Source of the DNA: Naumovozyma dairenensis CBS 421
Taxonomy: Eukaryota > Ascomycota > Saccharomycetes > Saccharomycetales > Saccharomycetaceae
Reading direction: 5' to 3'
DNA length: 64,000 nt
Assembly: GCF_000227115.2 (NCBI RefSeq)
Contig: NC_016480.1
Coordinates: 124,001 to 188,000, forward strand
In this document: positions 20,201 to 28,735 of the stretch, one piece after another
Layout: every line of letters starts with the position of its first letter
Position numbering within the stretch: position 1 is the stretch's first letter
The notes under the pieces: model-generated
What the model saw: the letters and a program-made list of their open reading frames with translations, nothing else
The model's database searches: none
Told to the model about the DNA's origin: nothing
Position numbers and translations under genes: made by a program

Positions 20201-21733
20201 AAATGGTTGAACTTAAAAGCTGTTCATAGAATTTTGCATACACCAATGTCATACCTAGATACAACACCTTTAGGACGAATCTTAAATAGATTTACTAAAG
20301 ATACTGATAGTTTGGATAATGAATTGACAGAAAGTATTCGTTTAATGTTATTCCAAACTGCTAATATTGTTGGTGTTTGTGTGATGTGTATTATTTATTT
20401 ACCTTGGTTTGCCATTGCTATTCCATTCTTATTTATTGGGTTTACTTTAATCACTGATCATTACCAAAGTACAGGAAGGGAAGTGAAAAGATTAGAAGCT
20501 ATTCAACGTTCGTTTGTTTATAATAATTTCAATGAAATATTGGGTGGTATGGATACAATCAAATCATACGGTAGTGAAGAAAGATTTTTAGCTAAATCTG
20601 ATTATTTAATTAATAAAATGAATGAAGCTGGTTATTTGAGTGTTGCACTTCAAAGATGGGTTGCCATTTTCCTTGATTTGGTTGCAGTTTGTTTTGCTTT
20701 AATTATCACATTGTTATGTGTGACAAGAGCTTTCCATATCTCTGCTGTTTCTGTTGGTGTTTTATTGACCTATGTTTTACAATTACCAGGTTTATTGAAT
20801 GGTGTTTTAAGAGCCTTAACGCAAACTGAAAATGATATGAATAGTGCAGAAAGATTAGTATCTTATGCTACAGAATTACCATTAGAGGCAGCATATAGAA
20901 GACCAGAAGTGTCACCACCAGAAAATTGGCCAAGTGAAGGTAAAATTGAATTTAAACATGTTGATTTCTCTTATAGACCAGGTTTACCTATTGTTTTGAA
21001 AGATTTAGATTTAGATATCAAAAGCGGTGAAAAGATTGGTATTTGTGGACGTACAGGTGCTGGTAAATCTACCATTATGAGTGCATTATATAGATTGAAT
21101 GAAATATCTCAAGGTGAAATATTGATTGATAATGTTGATATTAGTAAATTAGGGTTGTATGATTTGCGTCGTAAATTGGCAATTATTCCTCAAGACCCAG
21201 TTTTATTTAGAGGTACGATTAGAAAGAATTTAGATCCATTTAATGAACATGATGATGATCTTTTATGGGATTCATTAGTTAGAGGTGGTGCTATTGAACG
21301 TGCTGCTTTAAATAAAATTAAGAATCAAAAAGTTGATAAGGATGGTACTCATGCTGATATGTTTAAATTCCATTTAGATCAATTAGTGGAGGAGGAAGGT
21401 GCCAATTTTTCATTAGGGGAAAGACAACTATTAGCATTAACAAGAGCATTGGTCCGTCAAGCAAAAGTGTTGATTCTTGATGAAGCTACTTCTTCAGTTG
21501 ATTATGAAACGGATGGTAAGATTCAAGCTCGTATTGTTAAAGAATTTGGTGATTGTACTATACTTTGTATAGCGCATAGATTAAACACAATTTTAAACTA
21601 TGATCGTATTTTAGTACTGGAAAAGGGTGAAGTTGCAGAATTTGAGAAACCAAAGGTATTATTTGATCAAGAAGATAGTATATTTAGAAGTATGTGTTTG
21701 AGATCAGGAATTACTGAAGAAGACTTTGCATAA
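17258..21733 (+). CDS. YOR1: Plasma-membrane ABC multidrug transporter Yor1
   Basis: Yor1 is an ABCC-subfamily ATP-driven exporter of the plasma membrane that confers resistance to oligomycin and other organic anions. I take the ATG at 17258 (MSIAGQENG), giving 1,491 residues against 1,477 in S. cerevisiae (YGR281W). A Ser-rich cytosolic N-terminus leads to the first membrane domain (about residues 215-520). A Lys/Asn-rich insert (about 580-600) precedes NBD1, with Walker A GPIGTGKTS near 644 and signature LSGGQ near 733. The second membrane domain spans about 900-1190. NBD2 has Walker A GRTGAGKST near 1264 and a variant signature FSLGERQ near 1384. The shorter layout lacking an N-terminal extra membrane domain fits Yor1 rather than Ycf1. 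Regulation by Pdr1/Pdr3 is suggested by PDRE sites upstream. Confidence 0.96.
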   Translation: MSIAGQENGAAHTESAANHSSSSSSSSHSSSSASNQIQTSKKYIPSIEVNSGMSESISKTQSNNSSNGADSNSLLPTGEYKVNRNKPETYLNSDDIEKVTDSELFVQKRIFSFLHTKKIPEVPSNDEERKAFPLFHTNILSNMFIWWVIPIIRVGYKRTIQPNDLFKMDERMSIEKLYADFQDNMNYYFDKAKKKYLIDHPNATEEELVHHLTLPKMTVIRALLFTFKRQYFVATLFAVLANCTSGLNPMITKRLIQFVEEKAFFPHMHVNKGIGYAIGACIMMFLNGLFFNHFFHASQLTGVQAKAILTKAALDKMFRTSNYGKHKFPNGKVTSFVTTDLSRIEFAISFQPFLMGFPVILAICVVLLIVNLGAIALVGIGVFFMAFFLCLFIFKSILGLRVKANKYTDARVTLMREILNNMKMVKYYAWEDAYEKNIQDLRTKEIITVRKMQFIRNFIIALAIALPSIASLVTFLAMYKVNNMGRTPGNIFASLSLFQVLSIQMFFLPIAIATGIDMVIGLGRLQDLLVAPENDPNITKERAPSPDLDPSIALKLDNTSFEWENYELLESEEKKLEEASNDKLKKKKKKGNNNKSKKEEEQVVKTNESAPNNTEKLEDGKIQFSGFHDITLDIKKGEFIIMVGPIGTGKTSFLNALAGFMNKTEGRIQVNGDLLLCGYPWIQNATVRDNILFGSPYDKKKYEEVLRCCSLEADLDILPAGDSTEIGERGITLSGGQKARINLARCVYKKKDIYLFDDVLSAVDSRVGKHIMDECFLGLLKNETRILATHQLSLLERASRVIVLGTDGSFEIGPVDVLKRTNQTLINLLLFSNQESKEEDTENIMEEEEFEKAERTFTEINELEKQMTQKSKDPSVIVNGNTMLKEERAVNSIGWNVYKAYLSAGVGKWGFILIPFYLLLIIITTFCQLFSSVWLSYWTEDKFKNRSTSFYMGLYSFFVFAGYLFTSSQFTLLCAIGIRASKWLNLKAVHRILHTPMSYLDTTPLGRILNRFTKDTDSLDNELTESIRLMLFQTANIVGVCVMCIIYLPWFAIAIPFLFIGFTLITDHYQSTGREVKRLEAIQRSFVYNNFNEILGGMDTIKSYGSEERFLAKSDYLINKMNEAGYLSVALQRWVAIFLDLVAVCFALIITLLCVTRAFHISAVSVGVLLTYVLQLPGLLNGVLRALTQTENDMNSAERLVSYATELPLEAAYRRPEVSPPENWPSEGKIEFKHVDFSYRPGLPIVLKDLDLDIKSGEKIGICGRTGAGKSTIMSALYRLNEISQGEILIDNVDISKLGLYDLRRKLAIIPQDPVLFRGTIRKNLDPFNEHDDDLLWDSLVRGGAIERAALNKIKNQKVDKDGTHADMFKFHLDQLVEEEGANFSLGERQLLALTRALVRQAKVLILDEATSSVDYETDGKIQARIVKEFGDCTILCIAHRLNTILNYDRILVLEKGEVAEFEKPKVLFDQEDSIFRSMCLRSGITEEDFA

Positions 21734-22698
21734 TAATTTGTACATTCATATCTGTATTATAGACTTTTCAAAATATGAAGGTAAATAAAATAAAATAAAA
21801 AAAAATGTATATATATATTAAAATTAAAATGAAACCGTACCTGTATTACCGATTATGTACTTAATTTTTGGCTTTCAAAACCGCTGCAAGGAATCCTCGA
21901 TTAAAGCATGGAAAAAATGTACATTTGCTGAAAAATTTGTTCGTTACATTGTAAATATTATTTTTGGTAACAAAATTCCACTAGTTTATTATTATACGTA
22001 TTTTGTATGTGGTGAGGGAAGACTTTCAGGTAATTTTATATTTAAAAATAACAACTTTGTACGACATGTTGTAAGATACCTGTTCATTTGGTTTATATGA
22101 AAGCAACAATGAAGTTTCAAGGGAAAGAATACGTAGCTCATATGTTATGTATGTAAATCATAGACTAATAAATGTAATACGAAGGCGTGATGATTTTTAC
22201 AAATATCTATTTGTCAGAAAAAACAGTCTTGTAGCCATACAGTCACTTCTAAAGGAAGTTTGATTAGATTTTATTAGTGTCTAAACTTCTTTGAATAAGC
22301 AGTAGTTTTGATTAGTTTTTAAAGTTACGCTATCGAAAAGGGTAGAATTTCTGAGTTTTTCATTTTCTTATTTTTCTGTGTCCCCTAATGTATTATTTAA
22401 CTAAATTTTATCTGAAAATGTTTAAAAATATGAGTTTATAACGAAACGGAGAGTTTTTAGATAGTGTTGAAAAACCATATACAATTTTACATGTGATATG
22501 TGCTATTATATTTTACTACTACATATGCAAAAAAGGTATAAACAATAGTCATGAAGTAATTTCAAAAATAAGATCTTTTTTATTCCTTGTATTTTTATAT
22601 TTTTTATGGTATTATATTTTTTGATGTATATAGACTACTACATATATAAGATTTCAGTAGCGACGATATCTTGTTATATCAATTTAACGAGATTATTT
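21734..22698. other. Convergent intergenic region YOR1-BGL2
   Basis: This is almost 1 kb of AT-rich DNA between two 3' ends. In S. cerevisiae the BGL2-ERV29 side of this neighbourhood also contains YGR283C, which I do not find here or nearby. A perfect ARS-core match TTTTATATTTT occurs at 22593-22603, but such matches are frequent in AT-rich DNA. A short open frame at 21855-22100 (+) is not supported. Confidence 0.4.
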
Positions 22699-23640
22699 TT
22701 ATTTGGAGAAATCACAACTTAAAGAATATTTCAATTTATTATCTGAAGTGAATACCCCCCAATGGTTTTCCACATCAGAGATACCAGAAGTAGGTGGTTT
22801 CCAATCTTCATCGAAGGCTTCAAAAGCAATGACATTAACACCCCAAGCTCTCATAGCACAAATACCTTCTTGCCAAAATTGTTTAGCGTTATCGATAGAT
22901 GGATAAGAACTTTCGAAATTACTACCATCAGTTGGCCAACCAGTTTCACCAACCCAGAAGGAAATGTCGGTACTACCCTTAGCGGTTTGAATGGTACCTA
23001 AGGCTTGCATGATATCATCGAAGAAAGAGTAAGAAGCGTTAGACATAACTTGACCTTGCCAGTACGAGAAGGCGTTAGCCATGACGAAATCACTAGCGGT
23101 GATGACTGCAGAGTTGTAACCTGCAACAAGAACGTTCCATGAATCGACGGTACCGACTTGCTTACCAGAGTACGAGTTACCTTGGGAATCGGAGATTTTG
23201 GATATGGTGTCACGGACTGAGTTAATCTTTTCAGCTAATTGGTCTGGAGACATATCGTTACGGTATAAAGCTTCAGAACCAACTAGGAACCCAGCAACGG
23301 TGTCAGTCTTGATGGTTGGTAAGTAAGTTTGTAAAGCTTGAACTTCAGCTTCGAAATGGGCATCATCGTTTGGCCAAACACCGACAAAGATACTGAAACC
23401 TTTATTTTCAGCAGCAGGAGCTAAATTTTGTAAAGTGTTACAATCTGAGGCGGCGTAAACTTTGACTGTAGAGGTATAACCTTTCAAAGTTTCTAAGTCA
23501 CTTTCGTATTGTTCAGTAGATTTACAAGACCCGTCATTATTCTTGACCCCCATGTTGAAGGCAAGATCACCGATAGCGGAGACTTGAGTTGCTGTGAAAA
23601 GCAAAGTTGTAGCAGTGGTAGCGAATGTAGAAAAACGCAT
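22699..23640 (-). CDS. BGL2: Cell-wall endo-beta-1,3-glucanase/glucanosyltransferase Bgl2
   Basis: Bgl2 is a major, tightly bound cell-wall protein of family GH17 that cuts and re-joins beta-1,3-glucan, introducing branches during wall maintenance. The 313 residues equal the S. cerevisiae length (YGR282C). The signal peptide covers about residues 1-22 (ending QVSA), and the mature enzyme begins near IGDLAFNMG. The two catalytic glutamates are in FLVGSEALY (E123) and FWVGETGWPT (E232). A possible N-glycosylation site lies at MSNASY. The ATG at 23640 is directly followed by the signal peptide. Strong codon bias fits an abundant wall protein. Confidence 0.96.
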   Translation of the reverse strand: MRFSTFATTATTLLFTATQVSAIGDLAFNMGVKNNDGSCKSTEQYESDLETLKGYTSTVKVYAASDCNTLQNLAPAAENKGFSIFVGVWPNDDAHFEAEVQALQTYLPTIKTDTVAGFLVGSEALYRNDMSPDQLAEKINSVRDTISKISDSQGNSYSGKQVGTVDSWNVLVAGYNSAVITASDFVMANAFSYWQGQVMSNASYSFFDDIMQALGTIQTAKGSTDISFWVGETGWPTDGSNFESSYPSIDNAKQFWQEGICAMRAWGVNVIAFEAFDEDWKPPTSGISDVENHWGVFTSDNKLKYSLSCDFSK

Positions 23641-24408
23641 GTTTTGAGTGATGTGTTTTCTGTTAGTGATCTAAAGGACACTTTTGTAAGATATCGATAA
23701 TTGAATATAAAAGGAAGTAGTACTTAAGTAAAGAAGGAGTTTTATATAAATAACTGAGAACAAACAGACAAACAAGCAAACAAAACAAACAACAAACAAC
23801 AAACAACAAACAAAGAAACAAACAAACAAACAAACAGTTGCAACCTTTGGAAGTTGCAAGTTGCATGTTTCCCTTCTCGAGTTTATTTTGGTTTTCTTTC
23901 TTTTTCTTTTTTTGATTTTTTCAAAATTTCCTCGAGGCGACGAGATCAGCAGAGAAGGTGCCGCACAGATCTGGGTCCTTGACCGAGAAGACGGGTTACC
24001 TGGTGTGAGGTGTGGGTTCTGGGGAAGGGGTCTGGATTTTGCAAAAGATTCTATTAATAGATGTCAAGAACCACACTACCCGAAGTAGTCCGGCGGATAT
24101 AATTTTATATATCATGCTATATATAGCAATGCTTCCATGGTGTATAGTATATTTATTGGTGTGAAGCGTGCTAGCTAGTGTGTTCATTATATATAAGATA
24201 ACAGATCATAAAGGTAACAATAAATTACATTGTTAATATGGTATGCGATCTATTTAATGCAACGGAGGTGTTATTAGGCAACTGTGTTCGGAAAGCCTAA
24301 AACCTACAACGTTGCAGGTTACGTACATATATATATGTATATATGTGTATCTATGTGTGCATGGTCTTCACTGTGTACAGGTTTAAAATAACAATTCACG
24401 GTGCATGA
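23641..24408. other. BGL2 upstream region with a CAAA-type simple repeat
   Basis: The region contains the BGL2 promoter and the 3' side of ERV29. Directly upstream of BGL2, positions about 23757-23837 form an 80-bp simple repeat of CAAA/CAAACAA units, so the BGL2 strand is TTTG-rich there. Alternating TA/GTAT tracts occur at 24325-24355. No gene is recognised. Confidence 0.5.
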
Positions 24409-25377
24409 CTAATAAATCTTCTTCTTGCTGTCCACAGACAATTCTCCTGCACCTGTATTGGTAACTAGAAGTAATCCACCAATAATACTCAAATTTTGGA
24501 AAAATTCATATTTGGATAAATCTCTTTGAAAGGCATCTTGGAACCAATAATTGTTTAGTAATACATTGTAAAAGGTTAAGATTAAAACTAACACTACAGA
24601 TGCTAATTTTGTCTTGAATCCAACGGCTAAACAAATGGTACATATGATAGTGAAAACAATGACTATCCATGATTTACCAAATGTGAAACCTAAAAACATT
24701 AATACCATCATAATTCTACCTGCAAATAATAGGTACCCTCTAATTTGATCCTTCTTGTCACTTAATTCAGGTAGCATTCCAAATGTAATCTTATTTTGAA
24801 CAATAGAATCACTAAATGCAATCAATAATCCACCAATGACACTGAAATTTCTCAAGATAAATGAAGATGAATTGAAAAGACCATAAACTAACCCTTGCAG
24901 AATCACTACAAAGCATAATGCACTTGTAGCATATTTAGTATGTTTCCTTAAGATTAAAAATGTTGAACCAACACTCATAGTGACAGACACACTAAATAAA
25001 AACAAAACCACAAAAAAATATGGATAATGTTTCCATTGATTCAAATAAGAAACTTGATCAGTCCATTGAGTAAGAATTCTCATCGAATCTTCATAGAACG
25101 TGACAACAATACAAAATCTAGCAATAGCAGGAATATAAGGTTTAATCCTATTGATAAATGGATGATGAGATAATTCTTCTAACATATCATTCCAATTATC
25201 CAATGTTTTTTGAGTCTTTTGCAACAACGATGATCCTGTATTATTATTATTGGGATTGGACATTGGACGATGTACATTGGCTTGATATTGAGTATTGGCA
25301 AATTGACCATGCATGTTCATATTACCATTCATAGCACCTCCATTGAACGCTGTACCTTGACCTCCTCTGTATGACAT
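24409..25377 (-). CDS. ERV29: ER-Golgi cargo receptor Erv29 (SURF4 family)
   Basis: Erv29 packs soluble secretory cargo such as pro-alpha-factor and carboxypeptidase Y precursor into COPII vesicles and cycles between ER and Golgi. The 322-residue protein is slightly longer than S. cerevisiae Erv29 (310 residues, YGR284C). After an Asn/Gly-rich N-terminal cytosolic part (about 1-60) comes a series of hydrophobic segments typical of SURF4 proteins (roughly 118-142, 146-175, 212-255 and 258-280, plus a final one near 295-312). The C-terminus ends KKIY, a dilysine KKxx retrieval signal. The neighbours BGL2 and ZUO1 match S. cerevisiae order apart from the absent YGR283C. Confidence 0.94.
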   Translation of the reverse strand: MSYRGGQGTAFNGGAMNGNMNMHGQFANTQYQANVHRPMSNPNNNNTGSSLLQKTQKTLDNWNDMLEELSHHPFINRIKPYIPAIARFCIVVTFYEDSMRILTQWTDQVSYLNQWKHYPYFFVVLFLFSVSVTMSVGSTFLILRKHTKYATSALCFVVILQGLVYGLFNSSSFILRNFSVIGGLLIAFSDSIVQNKITFGMLPELSDKKDQIRGYLLFAGRIMMVLMFLGFTFGKSWIVIVFTIICTICLAVGFKTKLASVVLVLILTFYNVLLNNYWFQDAFQRDLSKYEFFQNLSIIGGLLLVTNTGAGELSVDSKKKIY

Positions 25378-25599
25378 GTTTAATGTTTCCTTCTTTCCTA
25401 GTTTATTTTATTCCTGATCCAATCACACTCTCTAGAAAATTATGAAAGTTATAATCTTGTTATTCTTTACGTAGTCAACATTCCCAGATCTAAGAAATAG
25501 GTCGAGTGTTGTTATCTTCGTCTATTTTGAAATTTTTCGGCGGGTAAAAAATTGTACGTAGGTGAAAGTTATATAAGTCTGAAAGACGCTCATAGGGAC

Positions 25600-25949
25600 T
25601 AGACCTGGTCGGGCAACTTTTTGAAATGCTTGCCCCCATAGTTAAAAATAATTTTTAGGTCTTGCCCTGCCCCCCATGGGCAAGGAAATTCACTCAACCT
25701 TGGTTTCATACTTGCCCACAAGGTAAATATGTAAATTAGGTGTTACCCGGTACCAGACTGTAATTTTACTTAGGTAATCTTTGTATTTGAACTAGTTTAT
25801 CATATAAAAGAAACTCCTGCCCGGGTTTTGAACCAGAAAATCCCAAAATATGAACCCCCTTGCCTAGGTTTTGCCCCAACTTTTTTTTCATGAAAAATGG
25901 CCCTTGCCTACCTCGGGCAACGGGCAAGGTTCTTGCCCGTTCAGGCCTA
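25600..25949. mobile_element. Putative 350-bp hAT-type MITE
   Basis: The ends form imperfect terminal inverted repeats: TAGACCTGGTCGGGCAA at 25600-25616, and TAGGCCTGAACGGGCAA on the other strand of 25933-25949 (14 of 17 identical). They are flanked by ATAGGGAC (25592-25599) and TTAGGGAC (25950-25957), an 8-bp direct repeat with one mismatch, the size made by hAT transposases. The interior has no coding capacity. It holds nine exact GGGCAA/TTGCCC hexamers (at 25611, 25630, 25662, 25678, 25712, 25871, 25915, 25922 and 25933), far more than AT-rich DNA would give by chance. Clustered subterminal motifs are typical transposase-binding sites in hAT elements. Classification is an inference: position 5 of the TIR is C rather than the usual G, and I see no second copy in this window. 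Confidence 0.6.
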
Positions 25950-26182
25950 TTAGGGACGTAAACGACACATTCCACATCTCAAAGTTATTGAAATTCATCT
26001 TAGCAAACTACGTCGAATATGCACGTATAACAGGCTTCTTCAATTATACAAAGAGAGCATAATATCCTATATCAAATTGACTACAGAGATCAAGATGGCA
26101 ACTTTCTATGTAAGTTCTATCAAAAATTAAATATATAGGTATAAGTATATATTTAGACAAAGCCTTTAAATAGACAAAATCC

Positions 26183-27478
26183 TTAAATAAAGTAGGATAA
26201 CAAACTGGCTGGTAATTTGCCAGAGTCTTTCAAAGTACCAGCAATTTCTTGGAAAGTTTCCTTAACGGAACCTGCCTTAATTTTACCAGCAACATCAACT
26301 AATTGATCATCATCTAAACTATCAACAATCAAACCAACTTGTTCATCAATAGTTGCAGCTTTGTCAGCATCACCAAAGTAACCAGCTTCCTTTGGAGAAT
26401 TACGGATAGCTCTCTTATTCTTCTTCTTAGCAGCTTTGGCAGCTTCCTTTTGTTTCTTCTTATCAGCCTTAGCAGAAGCTTGAGATGCAGCTTCCAGTTC
26501 AGCCTTAGCCTTAGCCTCAGCTTCCGCTTTAGCCTTTGCTTCAGCTTCAGCTCTAGAACCAGCTTCTCTTTCCCATTTCTTTCTTTCCTTTTCCTTCTTT
26601 TCTTCTTCTTTGAAAGCTTTAATACGTGGATCTTCACTCATGGCCCTTTCAACCAATTTAACTAATCTTGCATTATCAGCAGTCTTCTTCTTATCTCTAG
26701 CAGCTTTGTTTTTTCTTTCAATGTAACGTTTGTGATCTCTATTAGAAGAATCATCTGGAACATCTTCATCCAAGAATTCAAAAGTTCTCCAAGAATCAAA
26801 TCTATGCCAGAATGAATAAAATTGTTCGACATCCTTCTTCGAAGAATTAGCATCACCTAATTGAGGAACAGGAGATTTCTTTGAAAAACGCGCTTCACTT
26901 TGGAAAACAGGAGCCCAAGCTTCAAAGAAATCATATTTAGATCCCTTCTTTGGTGGTTCCACATCAGCTACGAAATCACAAGAATCATATTGTTGTCTCT
27001 TAGTGGAATCAGTCAAAGTTTCAAAAGCTTTTTGAATGATTTTAAAGAATGCATCTTGTTCTAAACCAACACCTGCAGCAGATTGTTTATCTGGATGATA
27101 TTTAACTACTTGTTTTCTATGAGCTTTAATGATTTGATTTTCAGTAGCTTTGAATCTTAATTTGGATAGCCCCATAGCAGCATATAAATCGGCAGTTTTC
27201 CAATCTCTTGCGTCATGAGATAATAGAGATTCATCAGCCAATTCTTGATCGAATAATAGTTCGTCTGGATCGACGTTAGATTCATCGACGGTTTGAACGT
27301 TTCTTTCAGCTTGAATTCTTTCAAATTCAGACCAAGTATGGTTTCTTAAAGTTCTTTGAGCATGATGCATGAAATGTTTACCAACTGGTTCAATTGGACG
27401 ACGAATAGCTTCAGTCAATTTTGCAGAATCATTGACAGATACAGTGATATCAGAAGTTAAAGTTGGTAAAGAAAACAT
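26183..27478 (-). CDS. ZUO1: Ribosome-associated J-domain co-chaperone zuotin
   Basis: Zuotin pairs with Ssz1 to form the ribosome-associated complex at the polypeptide exit site, where it stimulates the Hsp70 Ssb on nascent chains. The 431 residues compare with 433 in S. cerevisiae (YGR285C). The J-domain spans about residues 95-170 with the HPD motif at 128-130 (VVKYHPDKQ). A zuotin homology domain (about 170-290, WHRFDSWRTFEFLDEDVPD) follows. Then comes a long charged, Ala/Lys/Glu-rich helix (about 290-365) that contacts rRNA, and a small C-terminal four-helix bundle. An RRPE-like AAAAAATTTTC lies 150 bp upstream at 27634-27644. It is the last gene of the conserved block before the rearrangement junction. 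Confidence 0.97.
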   Translation of the reverse strand: MFSLPTLTSDITVSVNDSAKLTEAIRRPIEPVGKHFMHHAQRTLRNHTWSEFERIQAERNVQTVDESNVDPDELLFDQELADESLLSHDARDWKTADLYAAMGLSKLRFKATENQIIKAHRKQVVKYHPDKQSAAGVGLEQDAFFKIIQKAFETLTDSTKRQQYDSCDFVADVEPPKKGSKYDFFEAWAPVFQSEARFSKKSPVPQLGDANSSKKDVEQFYSFWHRFDSWRTFEFLDEDVPDDSSNRDHKRYIERKNKAARDKKKTADNARLVKLVERAMSEDPRIKAFKEEEKKEKERKKWEREAGSRAEAEAKAKAEAEAKAKAELEAASQASAKADKKKQKEAAKAAKKKNKRAIRNSPKEAGYFGDADKAATIDEQVGLIVDSLDDDQLVDVAGKIKAGSVKETFQEIAGTLKDSGKLPASLLSYFI

Positions 27479-28735
27479 AGTTGATTATTCGGTGGTGTTT
27501 CAACTTTCCAAAAAACAGACGATACAAATTGGGTAGTAAAAATTTGGGTGAGAAAATCTTAAGTTCATCTTGTAACTCTCAAAATTTTGACGTTAAAGTT
27601 ATATCGATGGGTATATTTTTCCCCATTATCTGGAAAAAATTTTCAATTTTCACAATTTGTATAATTTTTTATTTATTTCCAAGAGCAAATAAACAAAACC
27701 TATCCGTAGACATATGAAGGATACTTACTGTGGCATTAACGGTCTCTCTGTCCGCCGGCCCGTACGTTCTTCACTTCATTCATCATTTCAGTGTGTCTGG
27801 GTTTTCAAGGCTAAAGTGGAAATTCATTCTGTAGAGGTGTTTGTGAGCAATTTGGTAATTGAGGTTTGCTTCATGCACGCGCTAATCATCCCTCCTTCCC
27901 CCCGGAGTAGATATTAAATAAGGTTTTGACTCGAAAAGTTAAAATACCAAAAGAAACAAGAAATACGTTACCGTCGTTTATTCCCACTGATATATGGAGT
28001 AGATGCAGTTCGAAGAACCTAAACTTTCCCATTAGTAACGGTGGTGTAAGAGAATGTTTGTAGATATATGTATAAAGATGAAATCATGTAAGACGGTTCT
28101 TTGCACAATGAGGGTTATGTATCAGTAGGTAGTCCCTTATTATCGTCACAGCTACAGCTACAGCTTCAGCACCGGCTTAAATATCGAGACGAATTCCGTA
28201 GATTCTCTATCAAACGAAGTTTAATTAAAGGGCGGAAAGGTGGAAATGACCAGGCAGCAACACCTTACATACATAGTCCGCACGTATTTACGTACATCAC
28301 GCTTTGTGATTTGCATTCAACTTCTTGTAACGGGATTGTTCTTACTTAATAACATGTTCAAGAAGTAGTAAGTTTGGTGCCTGCAAGTACAAAAACCATG
28401 AATGGTTGTTTATTAGACCTCTTCGTAGCTCTGGATACGAGGAGTTCGCACAATAACAGATCCATTTAGTCAGGTAGAAGCATGTTCCACTTAACATTCT
28501 GTGCAAAAGATTGCCATTATGATTATGCATCTTAGAATGATGTAAATTTTAAACATAAGAAATGAATCAACTGGGGGGAAAAATTGAGAATTGATATAAA
28601 TGATAATGTACTGAAACATTTCCCAGAATCAAAAGTTTTTCAAAACGTTATCGAAAGTCCTTGTTACTAATTTTGCTAATTACATTTACAAGCTCTAGCT
28701 AAGGAAGGAAAAATTAGACCAATTCATTACATAGC
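27479..28735. other. Intergenic region at the rearrangement junction
   Basis: This 1.25-kb region lies between the ZUO1 and adhesin start codons, so it carries both promoters. Short open frames (27714-27917, 28101-28349) are unconvincing. Features include a CAGCTA-type short tandem repeat (about 28148-28168) and a GC-rich patch near 27745-27765. No gene is recognised. Confidence 0.4.
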
